Assembly: GCF_009389715.1 (NCBI RefSeq)
Contig: NC_052392.1
Span: 32,213,227-32,277,226, forward strand
Length of the DNA: 64,000 nt
Direction of reading: 5' to 3'
Origin: Phoenix dactylifera
Taxonomy: Eukaryota > Streptophyta > Magnoliopsida > Arecales > Arecaceae
A program made the position numbers and the translations under genes. Below the pieces are notes generated by a model. The model saw only the letters and a program-made list of their open reading frames with translations. It made no database searches and was not told where the DNA came from. The stretch's first letter is position 1. The number at the start of each line of letters is the position of its first letter. Below, piece after piece: positions 10,821 to 21,917 of the stretch.

Positions 10821-12218
10821 TTGCAACCGTCGCCCATTGAAAGAGTTTTCTGGCAAGGTTTTGTTTATGAAAACCTGCCAGTGCCGTGCGCTAAATGTGG
10901 ACGAGTAGGCCATTCGGCGGTGGGATGTGTGTTTGTGCCTCCGACGGAGGGGAGGTTGAATCCGGAGGAGGTAAGTGGTGGGTCTGAGGAGGTCCGTGAT
11001 GGGATTGACGCCTCGGAGACGCCTAAGGAAGCGGAGACAGGGAGGGAACGACCCCGGGAGGCAGGGGCCTTTGGTCCATGGTTGGTGACGAATCGGATTT
11101 GGCCAACCCCGCCGGCATTCCGGAAGGAGTCCCCGCATCCTGATGCTGGGAAGACGGCGGGGCCAGCGGCGTCCGGGGCCAGTCCGAGCCGGCCGGGGGA
11201 CGGGCCGGCCTCTCCGATCGACCTTGAAGGGTGGCAGAAGCCATCCAAGGTGGCTCGTCGGAGGACGCCGGAGAAAGACGTGTCGGAGGCGGGTGCGAGC
11301 CGGCCGATGGGTGGACCGAGTCAACCTGGTGCGGGTTCCGGGTCGGATGCTGAGTTGACTCAGGACTCGGGCCGGGTGGCTCCGTGTGTGGGCCGGCTTG
11401 AAGAGCGGCCCAACGCCAGTGGGGGCCTTCGACTGGGGGGCCCGACTCAGAGTCCGATGAAGCGCTTTAGAAGCCCGCCCAGGAGAGCTGTGGGCGCTGG
11501 CCTGTCTACGGGCGACTCGACGACCTCGGGTGAGGGGAAGACTCCTGTCCAGGTGAAGGGCCGGAGGCCGGCGGTGTTCTTCCGGCAGAGGAGTCGGAGC
11601 TCACCTCCGCCCCTCGCGCCTGTTGGTGAACGACCTCCCCGGGTGGACCAGCAATCGGCGGGCGGTGACGTGCGGCTGGAGCCGGCCGCGAGCACAGGTG
11701 GCCGTCTGGCGCGTTCGTTGTCGCTGGCGGCGGACCTGACGGAGCTTGGCCGGACGGCGTCGCAGACGATGGCTTCGGGGGAGTTGCTGACGGTGTCGAC
11801 CGATGTTGTTAGTGGTACTGGGAGTGGCTCGGATGGGCAGGTGACATCGGCTTTGAAGGGGAACAGTCCGTGCCAAATGGCACGGGTGTACAGTGAACCA
11901 GAAGCTTCAAAGGTGAAGGGGAAAATAGTGGCCTCTGATGCTGGGGAGCTGGCTCTAAAAAGCGGCGGAGGGAAGGACCTCTCTGAATGTGTAGGGAAGG
12001 GGGGGGAGACTGGCACAATTGGCACGGGGTCGGTGGACGGTTTGTGCCATATGGCACAGGGCAACAGTCAGCATCCTCAAATTCTAGCTCAGCTTATGGC
12101 TTCGGCTAAGGGAATGCGAAGTGACTCACTAGGAGGTGTAGAGTGCATGGATGAGGATGCAGGGGGTAGCCACAGCTCCGGTGTTGGGAGTTGTGCGGGA
12201 CCATTGGGTGCTTTATGA
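10821..12218 (+). CDS. LINE ORF1, 5'-truncated, CCHC zinc-knuckle nucleic-acid-binding protein
   Basis: An open frame of about 465 codons without an authentic start; a stop lies just upstream at 10812-10814. Near its beginning is the CCHC knuckle CAKCGRVGHSAVGC (10887-10928), preceded by RVFWQGFVYENLPVPC, the usual joint between DUF4283 and the zinc knuckle in plant L1 ORF1 proteins. The remaining 400 residues are low-complexity, rich in Gly, Ser, Pro and Arg, as in family members. ORF1 proteins coat the element RNA and act as chaperones in the RNP. The stop codon overlaps the ORF2 start as ATGA (12215-12218). Confidence 0.8.
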   Translation: MQPSPIERVFWQGFVYENLPVPCAKCGRVGHSAVGCVFVPPTEGRLNPEEVSGGSEEVRDGIDASETPKEAETGRERPREAGAFGPWLVTNRIWPTPPAFRKESPHPDAGKTAGPAASGASPSRPGDGPASPIDLEGWQKPSKVARRRTPEKDVSEAGASRPMGGPSQPGAGSGSDAELTQDSGRVAPCVGRLEERPNASGGLRLGGPTQSPMKRFRSPPRRAVGAGLSTGDSTTSGEGKTPVQVKGRRPAVFFRQRSRSSPPPLAPVGERPPRVDQQSAGGDVRLEPAASTGGRLARSLSLAADLTELGRTASQTMASGELLTVSTDVVSGTGSGSDGQVTSALKGNSPCQMARVYSEPEASKVKGKIVASDAGELALKSGGGKDLSECVGKGGETGTIGTGSVDGLCHMAQGNSQHPQILAQLMASAKGMRSDSLGGVECMDEDAGGSHSSGVGSCAGPLGAL

Positions 12219-15200
12219 AGATCCTACTATGGAACTGCCGGGGGGCGGGGAAACCCTCCTTTGCTCCGGCTTTTCGTCGGTTGGTGCAACAGCACAACCC
12301 GGATATTTGTGTGCTATTAGAGTCTCGGCTTTGTGGCAGTAGTTTGCAGAAGGTGAGAAGGGTGATCCCGCGAGCGTGGGGCTTCTATGCTGTGGATTCT
12401 CAAGGATTGTCGGGAGGTATCATCGTCACATGGGATTTGGGTCGATGTACATTGGGGTGTTTTAATGTTTGCTCTCAAGAGGTGATCTTGGTGATCTCAG
12501 AGGGTAACAGGCGTCCTTGGGTTCTCTCAGCAGTTTATGCCAGTACTGATTATAGGGTCAGGAGGACACTATGGGAGGAGGCTACGCGACTGATAAGTCA
12601 TGGTCACCCTATGTTGGTAGCAGGAGATTTCAATTGTATTGTGGATGCTTCGGAAAAGTTGGGGGGGAACCCTTTTACTCTCAACAGGAAGATCAAGGAG
12701 TTCCAGGATTTTCTTACTGCCAATGGTTTGATTGACTTGGGCTTCTCAGGGCCTAGGTATACATGGTGTAACAATCAGCAGGGGCGGGCCCGAGTATGGG
12801 AGAGATTGGACAGAGCCTGTGCTACAGCCGGGTGGGTTCAGTGCTTTCCGGACCATCATGTCAGACATCTGCCGAGGATTGCCTCGGATCATCATCCATT
12901 GCTGGTGAGTACTGAGATATACACCCCAGTTCGCCCCCCTTTCAGATTTGAGAAGTTCTGGCTTAGCTATCCACGTTCTTGGGAGATGGTGAGGGAGGCG
13001 TGGTGTTCCCCGGTTAGGGGCGATGCTATGTATCGGGTATCCCGAAGGTTGGAGTTGACTGGCGGAGGTTGAGAAGGTGGAATCGGGAGGAAGTGGGGAA
13101 CATCTTTAGGAGGGTAGAGGAAGAAGAGGAGGCCATTTCCAGACTTCAGGTTCAGGAGGCACAGATGGGAGGATTATCGGAGGTTCTGATGGGGGAGCTT
13201 AGATCTCACTTGGCATTGCATGACTCCCTTCTCAGACAGCAGGATACACTATGGAGACAGAAGTCCAGGGTACAGTGGATTTTGGAGGGGGACCGAAATA
13301 CAAAGTTCTTTCACCAGTCTACGGTGATTAGGAGGAACCAGAACAGGATCAGATCTATCAGGGGTGAGGACGGCCAGGTATCAGATGACCCGGTGGTTAT
13401 CCGGAGGATTGTTGAGTGCTTCTTCAGAGCGAGGTGGACGGAGCAGAGGGGAGAGGGGGGCCGAGTGGAGCCGCCGGTACCGGGAGTGAGGGTGTCGAGG
13501 GAGGAGGCTGCTGAGCTGACTAGGCCGGTCTCGGTGGAGGAGATTCGGGGGGCGGTTTGGTCTCTTGAGGGGGACAAGGCGCCAGGGCCGGATGGCTTTC
13601 CACCGCTCTTCTTTCGGAGGTACTGGAGGATAGTGGGACAGGATGTGACGGCGGCCATACAGCAGTTTTTTACTTCAGCAGTGATGTCCTCGGATTGGCA
13701 GCGGACTTTCATTACCCTGATACCGAAACGGCAGGATGCCTCTGAGCCGGGTCACTTTCGACCGATTAGCCTCTGTACCACTTTGTACAAGGCTACGGCG
13801 AAGATTCTTGCCGTCAGGTTGCGGGATGTTCTGCCGAGTTTGATCAGTCCGGAGTAGGGTGCTTTCATAGGTGGTCGGAGTATATCCGACAATGTGATGA
13901 TAGCCCAGGAGTTCATGTTTGATTTGGAGAGGGCTCCGATGAGGAGGAGCTTGATGGGAGTCAAGCTAGATATGGAGCGGGCCTATGATAGGATGCGATG
14001 GGAGTTTCTATATCAGTCTCTGCTGGGGTTTGGTTTTCCTGGGGTGTGGATTCAGTGGATCATGGGTTGTGTCAGGACTCCTTCTTTTGCCATCTTGGTG
14101 AATGGCACGCCTTCTAGCTATTTTGTGTCTACGGGAGGGCTACGACAGGGGTGTCCCTTATCCCCTTGTTTATTCTATGTGCGGATGCGCTATCCAGAGC
14201 TCTGCATCAGGTTGTGCTCGCCCAGGAGCTGGAGATTTACAGGCCCGCGCTGGATGCCCCATCGATCTCACATTTGCTCTTTGCGGATGATTGTTTGCTG
14301 CTAGCCCGTGCGACTTGCCGAGATGCTCTGGTTCTTACTAGAGTCCTTCAGGACTATTGTGCTATGTCTGGTCAGAGGGTCAACTTTTCGAAATCTGCTG
14401 TGTGCTTTAGCCCGTCGACCAGACAGGAGATGAGACATTCTATTAGGGAGATCTTGGGGATAGGTGAGCAGGATGGCACGATGAGATACTTGGGGGTCCC
14501 GCTCTCTGGCCGGCGCTTGCGTGGGAGTGACTGTTCCTATCTGGAGACCAGCATTAGGCAGAGGATGGAGGGTTGGCAGATGCGCTCTCTATCTATGATG
14601 GGGAGGATTACCCTGGTTAGGTCAGTTCTCTCCTCGATCCCTGTTTATTTACTTTCCCATTCTATTATTCCAGTGTCGACCTTGAGGAATATTGAGCAGC
14701 TGGTTAGGAACTTTATTTGGGGTAGGCAAGGTGGTAGAGGTGGTATTCATTTGCTGGCATAGGAGGTGGTGTGCCAGCCTACCAGATGTGGTGGTCTAGG
14801 GGTGCAGTCCCTGTTGGTGCGGAGGGAGGCTCTAGCGGCACGCCATGTAGCTAGATTTGTTATGGAGCCCGATAGTTTGTGGTCCTCACTGATGAGGGCC
14901 AAGTATGGCGTTCTGGTGCCCGGAGTGCGAGCGGCCCGTTCTCACTCCCCGGTGTGGAGGGAGATGTGTGCCAGAGCTGGGGTGGTCCTTTCGGAGATCA
15001 GATGGGCGATTGGTGATGGATGCTCCATTGATATATTGGAGGACTGTTGGGTGACTGCAGTGCCGATCAGCCGCATGCCGACCATGGTGGACACGGTGCG
15101 ATTAGCAGGCCGGAGGGTTAGCGACCTGTTGGACTCAGAGGAGGGCAGGTGGAGGGAGGGATTGATCCGAGAGGCATTTGGGGCTCAGTTGGCTGAGACG

Positions 15201-16351
15201 ATTTTGGGCCTCCCGGTGCCAGTTCAGGGGGAGACCGACAGGTTGGTCTGGGCGCCGTCGGGCCGATCACAGGTGCGAGCCAGGGACCTTCAGGCTTTGT
15301 TCAGGGGGGAGCCAGCGAGAGTGATTGAGGGAGGTTGGATCTGGCGGATGAGGATTCACCCGAGGGTTGCGCTGTTTTTATGGAAGGTGGCTTGGGGCTG
15401 CCTCCCTACCAGGAGTATACTAGTCAGGCGGGGTGTTCGGGTTCCTCAGGAGTGCGAGGTGTGTTCGGATACAGAGGAGACTATTCGACATGTTCTACTA
15501 CACTGCCATAGGGCTAGGGAGATTTGGAGGCGCTCTCCTGTTCCTATTCATCACTCGGTAGAGACGGCACAGGATTTGTTGCACTTGCTGCGAGCCTCGG
15601 TACGGAGCCCTATGTTCGCAGAGGCAGGGATACTTAGAGCGTATCTGGCCTACCATATTTGGTTGGACTGGAACGCTCGTCTGTTTGAGGGTAGGAGGCT
15701 CTCGGCGATGATGGTGGTGGAGAGAGCGGTGCTTCAGGCGGAGGAGGTCCTCTCCTGCATGGCCTCGTCTTCACTTGGGCCAACTAGGGACATCTGGGGT
15801 ATCCGTAGTGCTGTTTCAGCGCCGAGTTTTGCGGTGGTTTCTTGGGTACCCCCACCCCCTGGTTATCTCAAAGTGAATTTCGATGGCAGTGTGGCGAGGA
15901 ATGGGAGGTCAGGAGGAGTCGGTTTTGTTATCAGAGACCACCATGGGAGGTTGATTGCGGCGGGTGGCCGGGGCTCGACAGGGCTCTCGGTTGTGGGAGC
16001 AGAGCTATGGGCAGCATGGGCCGGTGTTTCCTACGTGAGGCGGGTGCTCGGGCCGGGCGGGTGTTTCTTGAGGGGGACTCTTCTATTGTTATAGATTGGA
16101 TCCGGGGGGCGGATAGATATGGAGATGGCCACCCACTTATTCGGGAGACCCGCAGGCTGGCTATGGCGATGGAGGAGTTTCAGGCAGTACATGTTTTCCG
16201 GGAGGCGAACAGGGCAGCAGACTGGGTCGCCTCCTATGCTGCACGGCATTCTGGAGAGTTATGTTGGTCATCCACGGCAGAACTCCCGCCTGATCTGTAT
16301 CTTTTGCTTTTTTCTGATTTGGCAGGATGTACTCAAGTTAGAGCTATATGA
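12215..16351 (+). pseudogene. LINE ORF2 polyprotein (EN-RT-zf-RNaseH), disrupted
   Basis: ORF2 begins at the ATG of the ATGA overlap: MKILLWNCRGAGKPSF opens an APE-type endonuclease, with GDFN (about 12622-12633) and SDHHP (12884-12898) catalytic motifs. Reverse transcriptase follows, with DKAPGPDGFPP, TLIPK, FRPISLC, a LRQGCPLSP motif and the catalytic FADD at 14280-14291. Then come a zf-RVT region (HPRVALFLWKVAWGCLPT, C-x2-C...H-x4-C) and RNase H (YLKVNFDGS, REANRAADW). Breaks: frame change at about 13060; TAG at 13855-13857 where CAG (QGAF) is expected; frame change at about 14165; TAG at 14760-14762 where TGG is expected; frame change at about 16055. Five independent lesions make this copy non-autonomous. 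Confidence 0.88.
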
Positions 16352-16383
16352 ATTGCCGTTTTAACCACAAAAAAAAAAAAAAA

Positions 16384-17114
16384 GTTTTAAATGACCTTAT
16401 GATGCATTTAGTGAAGGCCAAGGCCATACGAGGAGCTGCTATTAGTCGGTTGTATTATCCAACAATAGTTGAATCAAACGCCTATCAAATACCATAATTG
16501 GTTATTAATCTAACCATATTCAATTAATATCGAACCATATTCAATTAATAATATTGTAAACAAATTTAAAAAATAAGCAGCATAAAATTTTGCAAGCAAT
16601 ACAAATGTTGAATAAAAACTCATCACTACTACTTCCCATGTTGCTAATTGCGATGTCGGTCATAGCCAGATTGTTATTTATGCAATCTTACATGAATAAT
16701 GCTATGATGCATCATTTATTAGGTAAAAATTTTCTAAATTTTCGACAGAACTTCATAAAATCAAGTAATGCCACAATAGTGCGACGTCCAGGTGAGTTTT
16801 TTTGGTGCAATCAATCGATATTTTTTTTTCCTTTTCATTAGAAGCTAACCCATGTTTTTTTTTTTTTTTTTTTTGTGGATGAGAAGCCAACCAATGTTTT
16901 TGCCGCAAGCATTTTCCCGCGACGGATTTGTATATTCGTGGGGATAATTTGTTATTTGCTTTAAATCCGACCCTACCGAAGAGTCCACTGTTTTTTTTTG
17001 GCATTTTCTTTTTTTTTGTTAATATTTGTCTTGCTTCCGTTTTTACTTAACGTTATCAATAATTATTGCTAACCAAAAAAAAAACCCTGTCAATTACCAG
17101 TTGTCTCCTTATGA
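16384..17114. other. Non-coding flank between LINE and transporter gene
   Basis: AT-rich, with a T-run at 16855-16874 and several A/T runs near 16990-17085. No coding signal is supported. The last part is the likely promoter of the transporter gene; no convincing TATA element could be fixed. Confidence 0.4.
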
Positions 17115-18143
17115 TTGGAGGAATCTAAAGCCAGACTGCCAGATTCTGACCCCTTTCTCCCCCTCTACCTCCCTCTTCTTTCTAACTCCCGCCCAGAGTT
17201 GAAAGGGAGGAAGAAAAAAGCTTCCTTCTTTCCTACCTCCGACGATCAAAAACCCCATTTCAATCGAGCTTATCGATCGCCTCCTTCGAACAGAGCTCGA
17301 TCCCGGCGTGAAAATCTTATCTTTCCCCTCCCGAGAGTGATAGAAGTACCGAAAATCAGCGTTCCAGGTCAAATCCAAGATAAGAACGGTAGGAAACTTG
17401 AACGATACGTTAGATAATCCCTAAGGTCTTTATAGATCGGAGAAGAGGAAGGAAGGCTCTTGTTATCTTCTTCTTCTTCTTCTCTCTTGTTTCTTTCTCA
17501 ATTAAGATTTTTATTCTGTTGTTTAGCCACGGTGATCGATCCAAAGTTACTTCGGCTTCGGATATTTTAAGATTTGTGGATTTGGAAGAGCAAAGTGTTT
17601 GTTTTTTGGGCGATTTTTGTTTTTACGTGAGGTTTTATTCAGCTGATCTTCCCATAATAATCTTTGATATTGATACCCATATCTTAAATTAAGCTTGAGA
17701 TTCGGCTATTGGGTTTCGATTTCAAGCCACACGCTTATGAAGCTCGGATTGCGACTCTTTGATAGGTCAAAATTCTCGAGCTTTCAGCTCAAAAATGTCT
17801 TGAACTCTTTTTTTGATTCTATCCTGGTAAAGATCTTGATGTTTGGATTAGATCTTAGTTCCAAAAAAGCCATTTTTCTTTGCGTTTTTGTTAATATTCC
17901 GTGGTTACAAGAATTAAACTTTTTAATAGTTCAAAATTCTCGAGCTTTTGGCTCAAGAATATATTGAAATCTTTTTGATCTTATCCTGATAAGGTTCTTT
18001 TATGTTTGGATTTAGATCTTAGTTCCAAAAAGTGATGTTTCTGTGCGTTTTTGATAATATTCCTTGGTCACTAGAATCTAACTAAAGTTTGATTCATATC
18101 CTCAAATTTAGAACTGCAAAATTGCAACTTGTGGTGAACAAAG
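17115..18143 (+). promoter_or_regulatory. Probable 5' leader and leader intron of the AVT6 gene
   Basis: From about 17115 to 17480 the sequence becomes pyrimidine-rich, with CTTCTTCTT runs at 17467-17487, as in plant 5' untranslated exons. A splice donor near 17389 (ggtagg) or slightly later and an acceptor at about 18110 (tttag before aactgc) would remove a 0.7-kb leader intron and leave a short leader before the ATG at 18144. The T-rich interior with repeated gttccaaaaa motifs fits an intron. Exact transcript ends cannot be read. Confidence 0.4.
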
Positions 18144-21100
18144 ATGACCATTGGAGGCCTTTCCCCGGTTGAGAATAAGGGGAGACGAAGTAACAAAGAG
18201 ATTCTTGATGAGAATGCTCCCCTGCTACCAACCAAACGCGAGGAAGATGGAGGGTTTGATGAGTTTAATGGAGCTTCTTTTTCTGGGGCTGTGTTTAACC
18301 TATCGACGACCATTGTGGGAGCTGGAATCATGGCTCTCCCAGCCACCATGAAAGTCGTAGGGCTGGTGCCAGGAATTGCCATGGTCATATTCTTTGCTTT
18401 CCTAACTGAGGCCTCAATTGAGATGTTGATCAGGTTCAGCCGGGCTGGGAAAACAGCATCCTATGCAGGCGTTATGGGGGATGCATTTGGAAAAGTTGGG
18501 AAGGTGCTGCTTCAGATCTGTGTGACCATAAATAATGTGGGTGTGTTGATCGTCTACATGATAATCATTGGTATGACATTCTATGAAAACATTCTCTCTT
18601 CCTGTTCTGTCCTGAATATAATTTTGTTGGTTGTTTTTTTTTTATTGCATTGTATAAATTCATGCTGAGATGCTCTATGTTAGGTTTTTTTTTTTCTTTT
18701 CGGAAATACTTTGCATATTATCGTTTGATATATTCAGATCTTGAAGAAGCCTATGAAAAAAAACAATTTACTTATCTTGAATTGAGGTAGTGAAAGCAAT
18801 GTTCATGATTTGGATAATGTTGTTGCTACGACGGATGAAAAAATGTCTATTTATTTCACAGTCTCATCAGAAAATTCAGAATTCTGTATACCTTTGATAA
18901 CTTACTTACATTTTGTAAGTTTCCTTGCCGATGTAACCTGCCTGCAGTCCCATGACCAGTAGATGAATTCAAATATCACATTTTGTAAGTTTCCTTGCTA
19001 ACATAGCTTGCCTGCAGTCCCATGACCCGTAGACGAATTCAAATATCACATTTTGTAAGTTTCCTTGCTAACATAGCTTGCCTGCAGTCCCATGACCAGT
19101 AGACGAATGAGTCATACATGGATATTATGTTATTGTGTGTTAGTACCTTTTTGTGTCATAGGAAATTTGGTTCTTGTTAAATCCCTTCAAGTCTCAATTA
19201 TCTTTGAGAAGCTACATTATCTTCTCAAACAACATACTGGCTATTTAGAATGATCATGATACTTCTCGGAATTAGCTGCTATTCTGATATTGTCTTGAAA
19301 CACTTAAACATATCTTGCGCCAAGTGAAATAATCCTTTTACATAACTTGCTACAAGCAATGCTTAGTGCATTAAGCATGCAACTTCTTCCTTCACTGGTT
19401 GCATTGCTTAAGAGAGCAAGAGGATATATTTCTCGAATTGCATCATATTGTTGAATACGGCTTTTGCTTGATACAGCCAATTCAGTTTATAGCATTCAAT
19501 GATTCTAACCTGAAGGATCATATTTTCTTTTTTTCTCTAAGGTGACGTGCTTTCTGGAACATCTTCCAGTGGGGTTCACCATTATGGTGTTTTGGAAGGA
19601 TGGTTTGGGGAGCACTGGTGGAATGGTCGGTTTTTTCTTCTTCTGGTCACTACTTTAGCAATTTTTGCTCCATTGGCATGTTTCAAGCATATAGGTGAGT
19701 GTGACTTGACTACTTAAATCATTGCATGCTATCTTTTGAATCAATTAATCTCTCCAAAGAAGTTAACTATTTGAAATCCCTGTTTGTTATACTGATATTA
19801 AGAATTCTGCTGCCTTTCCTGCAGATTCATTAAGACTCACATCTGCTTTATCAGTTGCACTAGCAGTAGTTTTTGTTGTAATTACTGCTGGGATAGCTAT
19901 TGTAAAATTGCTGAGTGGAAGCATTTCAGTGCCCAAGTTGTTTCCAAGTATACCTAATTTGGCGTCTGTTTGGAACCTTTTCACAGTAGTCCCTGTTCTT
20001 GTAACTGCGTATATCTGCCATTACAATGGTATGATCACTCTAAGTATTATATTTGCTACTTTTTCATGACAGATTTGGTACAATGTCTATATTTTGTAAG
20101 AATAAGTTTGCCTGCTTAAAGAAAAGTTAGGTTGGTCCAAAGATGTTCCAGAAGTAATGGATACTAAATCTGATTAGTTAAAGTGAAAATTTTTGTAATT
20201 CTGCAGTTCACACTATAAACAATGAACTTGATGACTCCTCCCAGATCAAGCCCATTGTGTGGACCTCGCTGGTGCTCTGCTCTACTGTCTACATCGCTAC
20301 AAGCTTCTTTAGTTTCCTCCTCTTTGGTGAATCTATTCTTGATGATGTGCTTGCCAACTTTGACTCCAACCTTGGTATCCCATACAGCTCTCTGCTTAAT
20401 GATGCTGTCCGCGTGAGCTACGCTGTCCACCTCATGCTTGTGTACCCTATCATCTTCCACGCACTGCGGCTCAACTTGGATGGCCTCCTCTTTCCTTCAG
20501 CAAGACCGTTTTCTTCTGACAATCGGAGGTTTGCGCTAATTACAGTGGGGCTTCTCTCAGTCATTTTCCTGGCTGCAAATTTTATTCCCAGCATCTGGGA
20601 TGCCTTTCAATTCACTGGTGCAACAGCTGCTGTTTGCATTGGATTTATTTTTCCTGCTGCCATTACCCTTAGGTGAGTTCTCATATATAATCATGGCCAT
20701 ATTAATTTTCATGGCATGATCTGGTGATGTAAAACTAGCTATGATTCCATTGAAATAAATGTGATTCTAGCTCTTTTGCTTAAGTTAAAAAAATTAAACA
20801 TACGAAGGACAGGGAAGTAATAAACTTCTGAAAATCAGTGTTTTAAATCCTAGCAGGATGAGGGCTGCCGCGGCTGTCCCATTAACAGGACCAGGATTCA
20901 TAAACCCATACACGCTGGAAAGCAGAAGAAAGATGAAAGAAAGAAAGGATGGTAAGGAGAAGAAGAAAAGGAAAAAAAAAGAAAGGAAGGAAAGAAAAAA
21001 GAAAGTAAAGAAAGAAGAAGAGAAATGAAAGGAAGTGAGAAGACAAAGAAAGTAAGGAAGGATGAAAATAAGGAAGAAAAGAAAGAAAGAAGAAGAAAGA

Positions 21101-21917
21101 CAAAAGAATGAAGAAGAAAAGGAAAGAAATGGATGAAAGAAGGAGAAAAAAGGAAAGAAACAAAAAAGGAAATGAAAGAAAAAAGCGAGAGAGATGCAGG
21201 GTACCTACCGAGATGCTCTACCAGGATGGCCGCCGGGATAGGGTAGGACAGTGTGGTCTCCCGAGGCCTGGAGAAACCAGGACACCCACTCTCATGGGAT
21301 TCAAAAACTTGCTGAAAACTATATTGACACCATGTATTGCTATATATGAATTAATCACTGTTACTACTCATGATTATTTGGGTTAGGAGCTGATGGATAA
21401 TTTTCAGAACATCTGTTTAGATTTAGGAGTTCTGGATTTATACTATTAACTAATAGTGGTTTATTTCTGGATCTCTACAAGTTCTGTGTTGCTTTATCGA
21501 TCCATCTATAATCTTGTACCTTTCAAGTTTGATGTGTATACACCAACACCATAACCACAAAATGCACATATGCGTGCATTCATATGTGTTCCACTTATAG
21601 ACCTTTTAAGCATGTTCTGCACCTTATCTTGAGATGTTAAACATTCACAGTGCATGAACACATTCACTGTTTTGCACTCCGAGCCTCTGATGCTTAGGAG
21701 ATTAGTTTCTTTCCATTGTTTAGCTACTAACTGGGCTCCCAAATTTTACTTGTGATATTTTTTGTCTTATTTCAGGGATCCTCATGGCATAGCAACCAAG
21801 TGGGATAAGATCTTATCTGTTTTCATGATCATCCTTGCTGTGCTGTCAAATGCGATAGCTGTATATAGTGATGCCTACTCTCTTTTCAAGAAGGACAAAT
21901 CCTTGACTCGATCTTAA
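18144..21917 (+). CDS. AVT6A: AVT6-type amino-acid transporter, complete, 5 exons
   Basis: Five exons fit: 18144-18570, 19542-19694, 19825-20028, 20207-20672, 21776-21917, all GT-AG, joining to 1392 nt (463 aa). The protein starts MTIGGLSPVENKGRRSNKEI, has an acidic dileucine-like stretch (ENAPLLP), then the family signature FNGASFSGAVFNLSTTIVGA and GIMALPATMK of the Aa_trans family (SLC38/AVT). About eleven hydrophobic segments follow, including YMIIIGDVLSGTSSSGVHHY across junction 1 and ICHYNVHTINNEL across junction 3. It ends in SDAYSLFKKDKSLTRS. AVT6 proteins export neutral or acidic amino acids from vacuoles by proton coupling. Length equals the family norm and no lesion is seen. The clade (6A rather than 6B/C) rests on the N-terminal MTIG...NEH/ENAPLLP pattern and is less sure than the family. 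Confidence 0.9.
18911..19107. repeat. 70-bp tandem repeat, 3 copies, in AVT6 intron 1
   Basis: The word TTTTGTAAGTTTCCTTGC starts at 18911, 18981 and 19051, giving an exact 70-bp period. Each copy continues with a GCCTGCAGTCCCATGAC core and AGA(T/C)GAAT. Copies 2 and 3 differ at very few positions; copy 1 is slightly more diverged, so the last duplication is recent. Confidence 0.95.
20921..21193. repeat. Polypurine (GAAA/GAAG) tract in AVT6 intron 4
   Basis: About 270 bp of almost pure A/G on the plus strand (gaaagaaagg, aagaagaag, ggaaggaaag types). It is flanked by two GC-richer segments at 20850-20915 and 21195-21300 that do not resemble the rest of the intron. The complementary strand spells long Phe/Leu/Ser open frames, which are compositional artefacts. 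Confidence 0.9.

Larger units (their letters stand above)
10775..16383 (+). mobile_element. L1-type LINE, nearly full length but defective
   Basis: A 5.6-kb non-LTR retrotransposon with ORF1 remainder (zinc knuckle), ORF2 (endonuclease, reverse transcriptase, zf-RVT, RNase H), a very short 3' UTR and a 15-A tail at 16369-16383. The left end is not sharply defined. The first recognisable LINE sequence is just upstream of the zinc knuckle, so the N-terminal DUF4283 half of ORF1 is missing, meaning 5' truncation. GC content is well above the flanks. It lies directly beside the CACTA relic and may have inserted into it. No target duplication could be identified. Confidence 0.9.

Noticed and set aside
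11447..12064. Minus-strand frames of up to 205 codons opposite LINE ORF1
   Set aside because: GC-rich shadow of the plus-strand ORF1, which carries the zinc knuckle and runs into ORF2.
10775..16383. An active, autonomous LINE
   Set aside because: Two nonsense codons, three frame changes and loss of the ORF1 N-terminus.
20882..21163. A Phe/Leu/Ser-rich minus-strand frame
   Set aside because: It is the complement of the polypurine tract in AVT6 intron 4.
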